A stretch of 8,102 nt of DNA from Oscillibacter sp. (lineage in GTDB: Bacteria; Bacillota; Clostridia; Oscillospirales; Oscillospiraceae). Within the stretch, counting starts at the first letter, position 1, and every line of letters starts with the position of its first letter. The position numbers and the translations under genes are program-made. The stretch is from the NCBI GenBank assembly GCA_003487665.1, contig DNFA01000072.1, forward strand, positions 11,328 to 19,429, read 5' to 3'. Positions 1-5,944 of the stretch are shown here, piece after piece. Under the pieces are notes generated by a model that was given only the letters and a program-made list of their open reading frames with translations, searched no databases and was not told where the DNA came from.

Positions 1-245
1 TCCTGGACGAGGCCACCTCCTCCATCGACACCCGCACCGAAAAGCTCATCGAAAAGGGCATGGACTCCCTGATGGCCGGGCGCACGGTGTTCGTCATCGC
101 CCACCGGCTGTCCACCGTGCGCAACAGCCAGGCCATTCTGGTGCTGGAGCACGGACGCATCATCGAACGCGGCGACCATCAGGAGCTGCTGGCGCAGAAG
201 GGCAAGTACTACCAGCTCTACACCGGCAAGGCCGAGCTGAGCTGA
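1..245 (+). CDS. ABC exporter ATP-binding domain, C-terminal fragment (5' end outside window)
   Basis: This is the last 80 codons or so of an ABC transporter gene; the reading frame enters at base 3 and stops at TGA 243-245. The visible part begins at the end of Walker B and the D-loop (LDEATSSID). It continues to the H-loop histidine in AHRLST and a typical exporter ending (LEHGRIIERGDHQELL). These motifs match the nucleotide-binding domain of fused permease-ATPase exporters of the MsbA/LmrA/BmrCD type, which use ATP to export lipids, drugs or peptides. The transmembrane domain, Walker A and the signature motif lie outside the window, so neither substrate nor subunit composition can be judged. 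The cytidine deaminase gene starts 46 bases downstream with no visible terminator between, so the two may be co-transcribed. The family call is firm; the transported molecule is unknown. Confidence 0.93.
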   Translation, partial: LDEATSSIDTRTEKLIEKGMDSLMAGRTVFVIAHRLSTVRNSQAILVLEHGRIIERGDHQELLAQKGKYYQLYTGKAELS

Positions 246-291
246 GGTATAAACGAGGAAGAAACCGGAGAGAATAAAAGGAGGATGTACC

Positions 292-681
292 ATGACGGAA
301 AAGCAGCTTTGTGATATGGCGGTGGCCATGCTGGAGCGCGCCTATGTGCCCTATTCCCACTTCCCGGTGGGCGCGGCGCTGCTGTGCAAGGACGGGACGG
401 TGTTTACCGGCTGCAACGTGGAGAACGCCGCCTACGGCGCCACGATATGCGCCGAACGGACAGCCATGGTCAAGGCGGTCAGCGAGGGGCACAGGGACTT
501 CGACACCATTGTGATCGCCGGGCGCAGCGAGGATTACTGCGTGCCCTGCGGTACCTGCCGGCAGGTGATGATGGAGTTCGCACCCGACCTGACGGTGATC
601 TGCCTGAACGGAAAGGGCGAGAGCAAGCGCTTCGCGCTGAAGGAGCTGCTGCCCTACGGCTTTGACCAGAGCTGGCTGTAA
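292..681 (+). CDS. cdd: Cytidine deaminase (homotetrameric zinc type)
   Basis: This cytoplasmic pyrimidine-salvage enzyme hydrolyses cytidine and deoxycytidine to uridine and deoxyuridine plus ammonia. The 129-aa protein has the usual length of the small tetrameric class. The zinc site is complete: Cys53 and catalytic Glu55 in the CAE motif, then Cys86 and Cys89 in PCGTCRQ. The N-terminal substrate-binding stretch (AYVPYSHFPVGAAL, about residues 17-30) and the GCNVENAAYG motif (40-49) are also typical. The ATG is preceded by AAGGAGG at 278-284 with a 7-base gap, which fixes the start. It follows the ABC exporter gene closely and is followed, after an 81-base gap containing two potential hairpins, by a lipoprotein gene. 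No functional link to these neighbours is evident; cdd more often sits with era or other salvage genes. Confidence 0.96.
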   Translation: MTEKQLCDMAVAMLERAYVPYSHFPVGAALLCKDGTVFTGCNVENAAYGATICAERTAMVKAVSEGHRDFDTIVIAGRSEDYCVPCGTCRQVMMEFAPDLTVICLNGKGESKRFALKELLPYGFDQSWL

Positions 682-744
682 GACGGCGAAATTTTCATGG
701 AACAAAATCGTGCCCCGCGCCGTCTCAATGGGCAGAAACCCATT
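682..744 (+). other. Two adjacent potential hairpins between cdd and the lipoprotein gene
   Basis: The first hairpin pairs GACGGCG (682-688) with CGCCGTC (718-724), and an inner ATTTT/AAAAT pairing (691-695 with 704-708) could extend it. The second pairs AATGGG (727-732) with CCCATT (739-744) and ends three bases before the AGGAGG ribosome binding site at 747-752. Neither is followed by a convincing T-run, so they do not look like ordinary intrinsic terminators. They could be RNA processing or stability elements that separate expression of cdd from the downstream pair, or could weakly affect translation start. No promoter could be made out here. Pairing was found by eye and not folded. Confidence 0.4.
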
Positions 745-762
745 TCAGGAGGAAACTACACT

Positions 763-1320
763 ATGAAAAAAATCCTTTCCCTTGTGCTTGCCGCCGCGCT
801 GACCCTGAGTCTCGCCGCCTGCGGCAATAAGACCGACAGCAAGGGCGATCAGCCCGCCGCGCCTGCCAGCGCTCTTGACCTGCTGGAAAAGGTGTGGAAC
901 ACCTACACCGATGACGAGAAGTTCCCCACCTCCGGCGGCGACTACTCCGAGGCGAACAGCAAGGAGGACGCCCCCGGCGTCTATGACCTGACCGACCGCG
1001 CCGCGGTGGACAGCGCTCTGGGTCTGCCGGAGACAGCCAAGGTGGATCAGGCCGCGTCCCTGATCCACATGATGAACCAGAACACCTTCACCGCCGCGGC
1101 GTATCACTGCACCGATGACGCCGATGCGCTGGCCACCGCCCTGCGGGACAACATCCAGCAGCGCCAGTGGATGTGCGGCTTCCCCGATAAGGTGGCCGTG
1201 GCCGTGGTGGGCGAGTATGTGGTGTCCGTGTTCGGCGCCGAGGATCTGGTGGACACCTTCATGTCCCACCTGAACGGCATCTTCGGCGTGAAGCCCGTCT
1301 ACGACGAGGCGATCCAGTGA
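763..1320 (+). CDS. Predicted lipoprotein, DUF4358-like
   Basis: This is a 185-aa secreted lipoprotein of unknown function. The start at 763 is chosen over an upstream in-frame ATG at 697 for two reasons: AGGAGG at 747-752 lies 10 bases before it, and the protein then begins with a classic signal peptide. That peptide has a MKK start, a hydrophobic core to about residue 19, and a lipobox LAAC with lipidated Cys20. After a short Ser/Asp/Pro/Ala linker comes a globular part of about 150 residues. The C-terminal half, with an Asp/Ala-rich helix, an RQWMCGFPDK segment and a VVGEYVVSVFG strand, recalls the DUF4358 family of Clostridia lipoproteins. That match is from memory and only moderate. Its stop codon overlaps the GTG start of the DHHW gene, which suggests the two products act together outside the membrane. 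Confidence 0.82.
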   Translation: MKKILSLVLAAALTLSLAACGNKTDSKGDQPAAPASALDLLEKVWNTYTDDEKFPTSGGDYSEANSKEDAPGVYDLTDRAAVDSALGLPETAKVDQAASLIHMMNQNTFTAAAYHCTDDADALATALRDNIQQRQWMCGFPDKVAVAVVGEYVVSVFGAEDLVDTFMSHLNGIFGVKPVYDEAIQ

Positions 1321-2246
1321 GGTGCTGGATAGAGCGAGGAGTATTTCTGCTGGCGGCAGCGGCTATGGTCATAGCCGCTGCCGCCATTCCCACCCGGCGG
1401 GTGCAGGAGGATACGCAGCCGGAGATATATGTGTACCGGGGCTATGCCGCCGCCACCGACGCACCGTGGAGCGAGAAATCCCTGGACTTCGCCGTCAAGC
1501 GGCTTGGCCATCTGCTGGAGACATATTTCAGCGGCGAGGGCTATCGCCGCTATCTGGCGGTGGTGCCGGATAAGGCGCAGTTCACGGAGCCGCCGGAGGG
1601 CTACACGCCCGCCGGTGCGCAGGAGACGGCGGACTATCTGGCGCAGCGTCTGCCGGTGGAGGAGATCGGCATCGCGCCGCTGCTGTCGCTGGAGGACTAT
1701 TACCGTACCGACCCTCACTGGCGGCAGGAGCGGCTGCACCCGGTGGCGCAGGCGCTGGCAGACGCCATGGGCGTATCTCTGCCGGACACGGCAGAGGAGT
1801 CGCTGCACACGCTGGCGGGCGAATTCCACGGCAGCTACTGGGGCAAGACGGCGGAGCCGCTGGCGGCGGACGTCCTGTCCTATATCACCTCTCCGCTGCT
1901 GGATGGCTGCGCGGTGTACGACTACGAGACGGATTCCACCGGCGGCGTGTACGACCTGACGGCGGCGGAGAAAGCGCCCTATGACCTGTTCCTCAGCGGC
2001 AGCAAGGCGCTGCTGCGCATCGAGAACCCGGCGGCGGGCAATGACCGGACGCTGATCGTGTTCCGGGATTCCTTCGGCAGCAGCCTGATACCTCTGCTGG
2101 CGCAGGGGTACGGCACCGTGTACGCGGTGGATATCCGCTATCTGGCCACGGACGCGCTGGCGCGGGTGGTGACATTCCCGGAGGAAGCGGACGTGCTGCT
2201 GGTGTACAGCGCCACCGTCCTTCAGAACAGCGTGACGCTGAAATAA
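1317..2246 (+). CDS. DHHW-family protein (AlgX/AlgJ-like SGNH acyltransferase or esterase fold)
   Basis: This 309-aa protein has one N-terminal hydrophobic segment (about residues 9-24), so it is probably membrane-anchored or secreted. It carries the hallmarks of the DHHW family, relatives of the alginate acetylation proteins AlgX/AlgJ. These are YYRTDPHW (128-135), a RDSFGSSL block (250-257) and a late VDIRY (271-275). By analogy with AlgX/AlgJ (DxHW plus Ser), the likely catalytic residues are Asp132, His134 and Ser252, all present. The second position of the DHHW motif is Pro133. Start choice: GTG at 1317 overlaps the lipoprotein stop (GTGA), with GAGG at 1306-1309 as a weak ribosome binding site, implying translational coupling. 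Family members are often longer (about 350-400 aa) and often lie beside an MBOAT acyltransferase, which is absent here. A role in cell-envelope polysaccharide acylation is plausible but inferred; the substrate is unknown. Confidence 0.8.
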   Translation: MRCWIERGVFLLAAAAMVIAAAAIPTRRVQEDTQPEIYVYRGYAAATDAPWSEKSLDFAVKRLGHLLETYFSGEGYRRYLAVVPDKAQFTEPPEGYTPAGAQETADYLAQRLPVEEIGIAPLLSLEDYYRTDPHWRQERLHPVAQALADAMGVSLPDTAEESLHTLAGEFHGSYWGKTAEPLAADVLSYITSPLLDGCAVYDYETDSTGGVYDLTAAEKAPYDLFLSGSKALLRIENPAAGNDRTLIVFRDSFGSSLIPLLAQGYGTVYAVDIRYLATDALARVVTFPEEADVLLVYSATVLQNSVTLK

Positions 2247-2250
2247 GCGC

Positions 2251-2283
2251 AAAAAAGCGCCGGTGCTTCGCACCGGCGCTTTT
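2251..2283. terminator. Bidirectional intrinsic terminator between convergent genes
   Basis: A perfect 10-bp GC-rich stem (GCGCCGGTGC at 2257-2266 with GCACCGGCGC at 2270-2279) is flanked by six A on the left and four T on the right. Read on the + strand, it ends the DHHW operon 4 bases after its stop codon. Read on the - strand, it gives a stem followed by six T, 11 bases after the stop of the 488-aa transporter. The - strand T-run is the longer, so termination should be stronger in that direction. Confidence 0.92.
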
Positions 2284-2294
2284 GTACGCTTTTC

Positions 2295-3761
2295 TTAGAA
2301 GAAGAATTCCTTGATCTGGCCGTACAGGATCAGGATCATGCACAGCGGGGTGATGAACTTCACGCAGATCTTGAAGAAGCCGTAGCTGCCCATGGCGTGG
2401 CCGGACTGCTCGCACTCCGCCTTGACCATCTCGGGGCCGACCTCCCAGCCGATCATCAGGGACATCAGCAGTGCGCCCAGCGGCATCATGATGCCCTCGG
2501 ACAGCATATCCCAGAAGTCCAGCCAGCAGTCGTTCCATGTGCGGATGGCCGTCTCCGGCAGACCCAGCAGCTTCCACGGTGTGAAGCTGGCGCCGCCCAG
2601 CTGGTCAGCGCAGACCAGGATGCAGCCCAGACCCACGCAGGCCGCGGCGATAAGGGTGTAGGTCTTGCGCTTGTCGCCCTTGCCCTCGTCACGAGCCTTA
2701 TCCACAAAGTGCGCCACGATGACCTCCAGCAGGGAGATGGAGGAGGAAACGGCGGCGAACACCACCAGCAGATAGAACAGGATGCCGAAGATGGGGCCGA
2801 GAGCACCCATGCGGCTGAACACGTTCTGCATGGTCACGAACAGCAGGGACGGGCCGCCCAGAGCGCCTTCGGGATCGAGGGCGAAACGGCCGGGGATCAC
2901 GCACAGACCGGCCATCAGAGCCACCAGCGTATCCATGGTGATGATGAGGATGGCGTTCTTCTGCAGATTCTCCTTCTTCTGCAGGTAGGAGCCGTAGGTG
3001 ATCATGGCACCCATGCCCAGAGACAGGGAGAAGAACATCTGACCGCCGGCGGTGGAGAGCACCGTCAGGAAGTCGGGAGCCTCGGCAATAATGCCGTTTT
3101 CCACAGCCCAGCCGGGCACGAACATGTACTTCAGGCCGGCTACAGCGCCGTCCAGCGTGCAGGCGCGGACGATGCAGATCAGCAGCATCACGAACAGGGC
3201 GGGCATACCAACGGAGCAGACCTTTTCGATGCCGCCGCCGATACCGCCGAGAACGATCAGCATGGTGATGACCACGAAGATCAGGCCGAAGATGATGGCT
3301 TCACCGGAGCTGCCCACGAAGGTGTTGAACACCACATCGCCCAGAGACTTGCTGGTGTCGCCGGCGGCGGCATACACAGCCTCGGCACCGAAGCCCGCGC
3401 CGAACAGGTCGCCCACGTTCAGGATCACGTACTTGATGCAGTAGCCGCCCAGTGCGCAGTAGAAGAACAGGATGAAGAATGCGGAGAGGATGCCCATCCA
3501 GCCCATCCACTTGAACTTCTTGGACAGAGCGTGATACGCCGCCACAGCACCCTTGCCCGTCTTACGACCGATGGCCAGCTCGCCCACCATGACGATGAAG
3601 CCGCACAGAACTGCCAGAATGAGGTAAATAATGAGGAACGTAAAACCACCGGAGGCGCCCATTTTATTGGGGAAGCCCCAGATGTTGCCCAGACCGACGG
3701 CGGAGCCGACGGCAGCCATCAGGAAACCAAAATTGGTTCCAAAGCCTTTTCTTTCTTCCAT
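2295..3761 (-). CDS. NSS (SNF) family sodium-dependent transporter, paralog 1 (488 aa)
   Basis: This integral membrane symporter belongs to the neurotransmitter:sodium symporter family (LeuT/MhsT fold) and probably imports an amino acid with Na+. About 11 hydrophobic segments are visible, as in many bacterial members. Family signatures are the TM1 unwound region GLGNIWGFP (23-31), Tyr101 in TM3 (position of LeuT Tyr108), the TM6 block GQMFFSLSLGMGAMITYGSY (240-259), and the TM8 serine cluster SSSIS (339-343) at the Na2 site. TM10 has Asp418 at about the position of the LeuT gate Asp404. The partner gate residue in TM1, usually Arg, is Gly29. The start has AGGAG at 3770-3774, 8 bases upstream. 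The gene has its own promoter, a long structured leader and its own terminator. It is a close paralog of the next gene, the main difference being an EL2 loop about ten residues longer. The substrate cannot be read from sequence. Confidence 0.93.
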   Translation of the reverse strand: MEERKGFGTNFGFLMAAVGSAVGLGNIWGFPNKMGASGGFTFLIIYLILAVLCGFIVMVGELAIGRKTGKGAVAAYHALSKKFKWMGWMGILSAFFILFFYCALGGYCIKYVILNVGDLFGAGFGAEAVYAAAGDTSKSLGDVVFNTFVGSSGEAIIFGLIFVVITMLIVLGGIGGGIEKVCSVGMPALFVMLLICIVRACTLDGAVAGLKYMFVPGWAVENGIIAEAPDFLTVLSTAGGQMFFSLSLGMGAMITYGSYLQKKENLQKNAILIITMDTLVALMAGLCVIPGRFALDPEGALGGPSLLFVTMQNVFSRMGALGPIFGILFYLLVVFAAVSSSISLLEVIVAHFVDKARDEGKGDKRKTYTLIAAACVGLGCILVCADQLGGASFTPWKLLGLPETAIRTWNDCWLDFWDMLSEGIMMPLGALLMSLMIGWEVGPEMVKAECEQSGHAMGSYGFFKICVKFITPLCMILILYGQIKEFFF

Positions 3762-3912
3762 TGTTTTCTCTCCTTAACAGATTTTTGCCCCTACGTTGCC
3801 GCAGAAGCTGATATTCTGCCGCGCCCTGTCTATTGACAGGAAACAGCCCGGGGCACCGCCATGCCCCGCAGAGGCCGCCCCGGAGGGGGTATACCCTCCT
3901 GAGAAACCACCT
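3762..3912 (-). promoter_or_regulatory. Long structured 5' leader of transporter paralog 1
   Basis: The predicted transcription start lies near 3912, giving about 150 bases of leader before the ATG. Four inverted repeats lie in it. They are GGAGGG/CCCTCC (3882-3899), GGGGCA/TGCCCC (3850-3867), CCTGTC/GACAGG with a 4-base loop (3825-3840) and GCAGAA/TTCTGC (3801-3819). The leader ends in the AGGAG ribosome binding site. No known riboswitch or T-box consensus was recognised, and no hairpin is followed by a T-run, so transcription attenuation is not obvious. The paralog at 4362-5798 has a leader of only about 60 bases. A regulatory role is inferred; the inverted repeats are seen directly. Confidence 0.45.
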
Positions 3913-3918
3913 AACCAG

Positions 3919-3947
3919 AGTATACAGGAATATCTTTCCGCCCGCAA
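3919..3947 (-). promoter_or_regulatory. Promoter of transporter paralog 1
   Basis: Read on the - strand, a -35 box TTGCGG (3942-3947) and a -10 box TATACT (3919-3924) are separated by exactly 17 bases. The -10 box is preceded by the same TTCCTG seen in the paralog's promoter. The -35 box overlaps the shared motif TGCTAATTG (complement at 3945-3953). Conservation of both boxes and spacing between the two paralogs is strong support for function. The -35 box is a weaker match than the paralog's TTGAAC. Confidence 0.78.
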
Positions 3948-3996
3948 TTAGCAGTTTTTATAAAAATCAAGCGCCGTATTGTACACTTTTAACATT
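3945..3996 (-). promoter_or_regulatory. Conserved upstream region of promoter 1 (shared with paralog 2)
   Basis: On the - strand this region reads AATGTTAAA (3988-3996), 34 bases, then TGCTAATTG (3945-3953), with a GCGCT core inside the gap. The same words at the same distances occur upstream of paralog 2 at 5893-5944. This may be an operator or activator site for a common regulator, an UP-like element, or simply residual similarity from the gene duplication. A further copy of AATGTTAAA lies at 4042-4050, 54 bases farther upstream. Confidence 0.55.
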
Positions 3997-4050
3997 CTGT
4001 GAACGTGTTGCAGGTGGAATTTTATGGTGGTTTTATTTATTTTTAACATT

Positions 4051-4213
4051 GAACGGTTCGGCAAAAGTGGCAATTCCCCTGCTTTCCGGCTATCTGTGCG
4101 CAGTTTTCTCTTTTGGGGAAACAAAATGCCGTTTTCTTAACAGGCATTTACGCCATCGGCGCTGCATACGCCGCCAAAGCACCTCTGCGCCGCCGGTGTT
4201 ACCGCCGCAGGAC
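4051..4213. other. Intergenic DNA with no recognised feature
   Basis: This lies between the promoter region of paralog 1 and the distal terminator of paralog 2. No convincing ORF with a ribosome binding site, no RNA gene and no promoter was seen on either strand. Open frames crossing it are extensions of antisense frames of the transporter genes. Composition changes from AT-rich on the left to GC-rich on the right. Confidence 0.6.
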
Positions 4214-4242
4214 AAAAAAAGACCGCCTTGCGGCGGTCTTTT
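4214..4242 (-). terminator. Distal intrinsic terminator of transporter paralog 2
   Basis: GACCGCC (4221-4227) pairs with GGCGGTC (4232-4238) around a 4-base loop, and flanking A and T runs extend the stem. On the - strand the hairpin is followed by seven T, a strong intrinsic terminator about 120 bases past the stop of paralog 2. On the + strand it is followed by four T and could also stop any transcript arriving from the left, but no + strand gene is seen there. Confidence 0.82.
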
Positions 4243-4305
4243 CCATCTGTCAGGAGAGATGTTGTCGGGATGGCGGTCCCGGAAACAGACTAACAGACTC
4301 TTATC

Positions 4306-4339
4306 AAAAGCCCGCCGCCCCGAAGGGCGGTGGGGTTTT
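4306..4339 (-). terminator. Proximal terminator-like hairpin after transporter paralog 2
   Basis: CCCGCCGCCC (4311-4320) and GGGCGGTGGG (4325-4334) form a stem with loop CGAA, flanked by AAAA (4306-4309) and TTTT (4336-4339). It begins 22 bases after the stop codon of paralog 2. On the - strand one position is an A-C mismatch, while on the + strand the same position is a G-U pair. The - strand T-run is only four bases. It is probably a first, leaky terminator or a 3'-end stabilising hairpin in front of the stronger one at 4214-4242. Confidence 0.6.
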
Positions 4340-4361
4340 GAACTTTTTGGGGGGATATTTC

Positions 4362-5798
4362 TTAGCCGAAGAAGCTCTTGAGCTGACCGTACAGGATCAG
4401 CAGCATGCACAGCGGGGTGATGTACTTGCAGCAGACCTTGAAGAACGGATAGCTGCTCATTTTGTGTCCCTCGGTGGCCTCGCACTCGTTCTTGACCACC
4501 TCGGGGCCGATCTCCCATCCAATCATCAGCGTCATCAGCAGGCCGCCCAGCGGCATGAACACGCCCTCGGAGATCATGTCGAAGAAGTCCAGCCAGCAGT
4601 CGCTCCAGCCCTTGTAGCCGTCCAGCTTCAAAAGCTCCCATGGCGCGATCCCGTTGGAGCCCAGACCGTCAACGCAGACCAGCACGCACAGCAGCGCAAT
4701 GAGGATGGAGGCGATGAGGGAGTACTTCTTGCGCCGATCGCCCTTGCCCTCCTCGCGGGCCTTGTCCACGAAGTGCGCCACCACCGTCTCCAGCAGGGAG
4801 ATGGAGGAGGACACCGCCGCCAGCACCACCAGCAGGTAGAAGATAATGCCGAAGATGGGGCCGATAGCGCCGTTCATGGAGTCGAACACGTTCTGCATGG
4901 TGATAAACAGCAGCTTGGGGCCGCCGATGGGTCCCTCGGGATCCAGGGCGAAGCGGGCGGGCATGACGCACAGACCGGCCATCAGCGCCACCAGCGTATC
5001 CATAACGATAATCAGAACGGCGTTCTTCTCCAGATGCTCCTTCTTGTCCAGATAGGAGCCGTAGGTGATCATGGCGCCCATGCCGATGGACAGGGAGAAG
5101 AACATCTGCCCGCCGGCGGTGGAGATGACCTCAAAGATGCTGGGGGCTTCGGCGATAACGCCGTTGGCCACGGCCCAGCCGGGAACGAACATATACTTCA
5201 GGCCGTTCACGGCGCCGGGCAGGGTGCAGGCGCGGATGATGCAGATCAGCAGCATCACGAACAGAGCAGGCATACCGATGCCGCAGAACTTTTCGATACC
5301 GCCGCTGACGCCGCCCATGACGATAAGCATGGTCAGCACCACGAAGATCAGGCCGTAGATGACGCCCTCGCCCTGGTTGGTCAGGAACGCGCCGAACACA
5401 TCGCCGCCGTTCATGCCGTTGGAGCCGAAGCCGGTACCGAACAGGTTGCCCACGTTCAGGACGACATACTTGATGCAGTAGCCGCCCAGCGCACAGTAGA
5501 AGCTCATGATCAGGAAGGCCGAAGCCACGCCCAGCCAGCCGACCCACTTGAACTTCTTGGAGATGGCGTGGTACGCAGCGATAGCGCCCTTGCCGGTCTT
5601 ACGGCCCAGCGCCAGCTCGCCCAGCATGACGATGAAGCCGCAGATGACCGCCAGAATGAGGTAGATAATGAGGAACGTAAAGCCGCCGGAGGCGCCCATC
5701 TTATTGGGGAAGCCCCAGATGTTGCCCAGGCCGACTGCCGAGCCGACCGCGGCCATCAGGAATCCAAAATTGGATCCAAAGCCTTTTCTTTCTTCCAT
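4362..5798 (-). CDS. NSS (SNF) family sodium-dependent transporter, paralog 2 (478 aa)
   Basis: This is the second NSS-family Na+ symporter and very like the downstream paralog. The first 125 residues differ at fewer than twenty positions, and overall identity is roughly three quarters by eye. It keeps the TM1 GLGNIWGFP motif (23-31), again with Gly29 in place of the usual gate Arg. It also keeps the TM3 Tyr101, the TM6 block containing FFSLS (about 233-237), the TM8 SSSIS cluster and the TM10 Asp (about 407). Differences concentrate in the second external loop (about ten residues shorter, Gly/Asn-rich), the TM9-TM10 loop and the C-terminal part, which would fit altered substrate access. AGGAG at 5806-5810 lies 7 bases before the ATG. 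It has its own promoter and is followed by two terminator-like hairpins, so it is probably transcribed separately from paralog 1. The substrate, likely an amino acid, is not determinable. Confidence 0.93.
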   Translation of the reverse strand: MEERKGFGSNFGFLMAAVGSAVGLGNIWGFPNKMGASGGFTFLIIYLILAVICGFIVMLGELALGRKTGKGAIAAYHAISKKFKWVGWLGVASAFLIMSFYCALGGYCIKYVVLNVGNLFGTGFGSNGMNGGDVFGAFLTNQGEGVIYGLIFVVLTMLIVMGGVSGGIEKFCGIGMPALFVMLLICIIRACTLPGAVNGLKYMFVPGWAVANGVIAEAPSIFEVISTAGGQMFFSLSIGMGAMITYGSYLDKKEHLEKNAVLIIVMDTLVALMAGLCVMPARFALDPEGPIGGPKLLFITMQNVFDSMNGAIGPIFGIIFYLLVVLAAVSSSISLLETVVAHFVDKAREEGKGDRRKKYSLIASILIALLCVLVCVDGLGSNGIAPWELLKLDGYKGWSDCWLDFFDMISEGVFMPLGGLLMTLMIGWEIGPEVVKNECEATEGHKMSSYPFFKVCCKYITPLCMLLILYGQLKSFFG

Positions 5799-5839
5799 TG
5801 TTTCTCTCCTTTAATCTTTTTCTCCTGATAACACGTCCG

Positions 5840-5853
5840 CCGGTGCACACCGG
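5840..5853 (-). other. Small hairpin in the leader of transporter paralog 2
   Basis: CCGGT and ACCGG pair around a 4-base loop close to the predicted 5' end of the mRNA (about 5860), in a leader of roughly 60 bases. It may protect the 5' end. No similarity to the four hairpins in the other paralog's leader is evident. Confidence 0.4.
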
Positions 5854-5866
5854 TAGGACTGTAAAA

Positions 5867-5895
5867 AGTATACAGGAAATCGCCGAGCGGTTCAA
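5867..5895 (-). promoter_or_regulatory. Promoter of transporter paralog 2
   Basis: On the - strand, -35 TTGAAC (5890-5895) and -10 TATACT (5867-5872) are separated by 17 bases, a near-consensus sigma-A promoter. The sequence TTCCTG just before the -10 box, and TGCTAATTG overlapping the -35 box, are identical in the promoter of paralog 1. The expected start is near 5860. Confidence 0.85.
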
Positions 5896-5944
5896 TTAGC
5901 ATTTTTGATGAAATTTTAGCGCATATTTCTACTAATTTAACATT
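5893..5944 (-). promoter_or_regulatory. Conserved upstream region of promoter 2 (shared with paralog 1)
   Basis: TGCTAATTG (5893-5901) and AATGTTAAA (5936-5944) on the - strand are separated by 34 bases, exactly as upstream of paralog 1. A GCGCT core sits at the same offset. The region is AT-rich and also contains one copy of the 8-mer TTAGCGCA (5916-5923, + strand). It is a candidate regulator-binding region; the regulator is unknown. Confidence 0.55.

Noticed and set aside
697..762. Upstream ATG (697) as start of the lipoprotein gene
   Set aside because: It would put 22 charged or polar residues before the signal peptide, has no ribosome binding site and lies inside a hairpin. The ATG at 763 has AGGAGG and gives a proper lipoprotein signal.
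1299..2273. 324-codon open frame on the - strand over the DHHW gene
   Set aside because: Its Arg/Gln/His-rich composition is typical of an antisense frame, it crosses the terminator hairpin, and the + strand frame carries recognisable family motifs.
3885..3896. GTATAC palindrome in the leader as a second -10 box for transporter paralog 1
   Set aside because: No acceptable -35 box lies 16-18 bases upstream, and the palindrome is explained by the GGAGGG/CCCTCC hairpin.
3762..3912. T-box or known amino-acid riboswitch in the transporter 1 leader
   Set aside because: No T-box sequence (the AGGGTGGNACCGCG consensus), no glycine or lysine riboswitch core and no terminator with a T-run was recognised. 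It is reported only as a structured leader.
3833..4381. 182-codon + strand frame in the intergenic region between the transporters
   Set aside because: It covers the promoter, a terminator and an antisense end of paralog 2. No ribosome binding site or recognisable domain was seen, and it changes character along its length.
4113..5828. 571-codon open frame on the + strand, antisense to transporter paralog 2
   Set aside because: It is the complement frame of a clear membrane-protein gene, rich in His/Gln/Asp/Ala as expected from GC-rich codon mirroring, and has no good ribosome binding site. A similar antisense frame (2397-3836) mirrors the other paralog, which shows the cause is codon composition.
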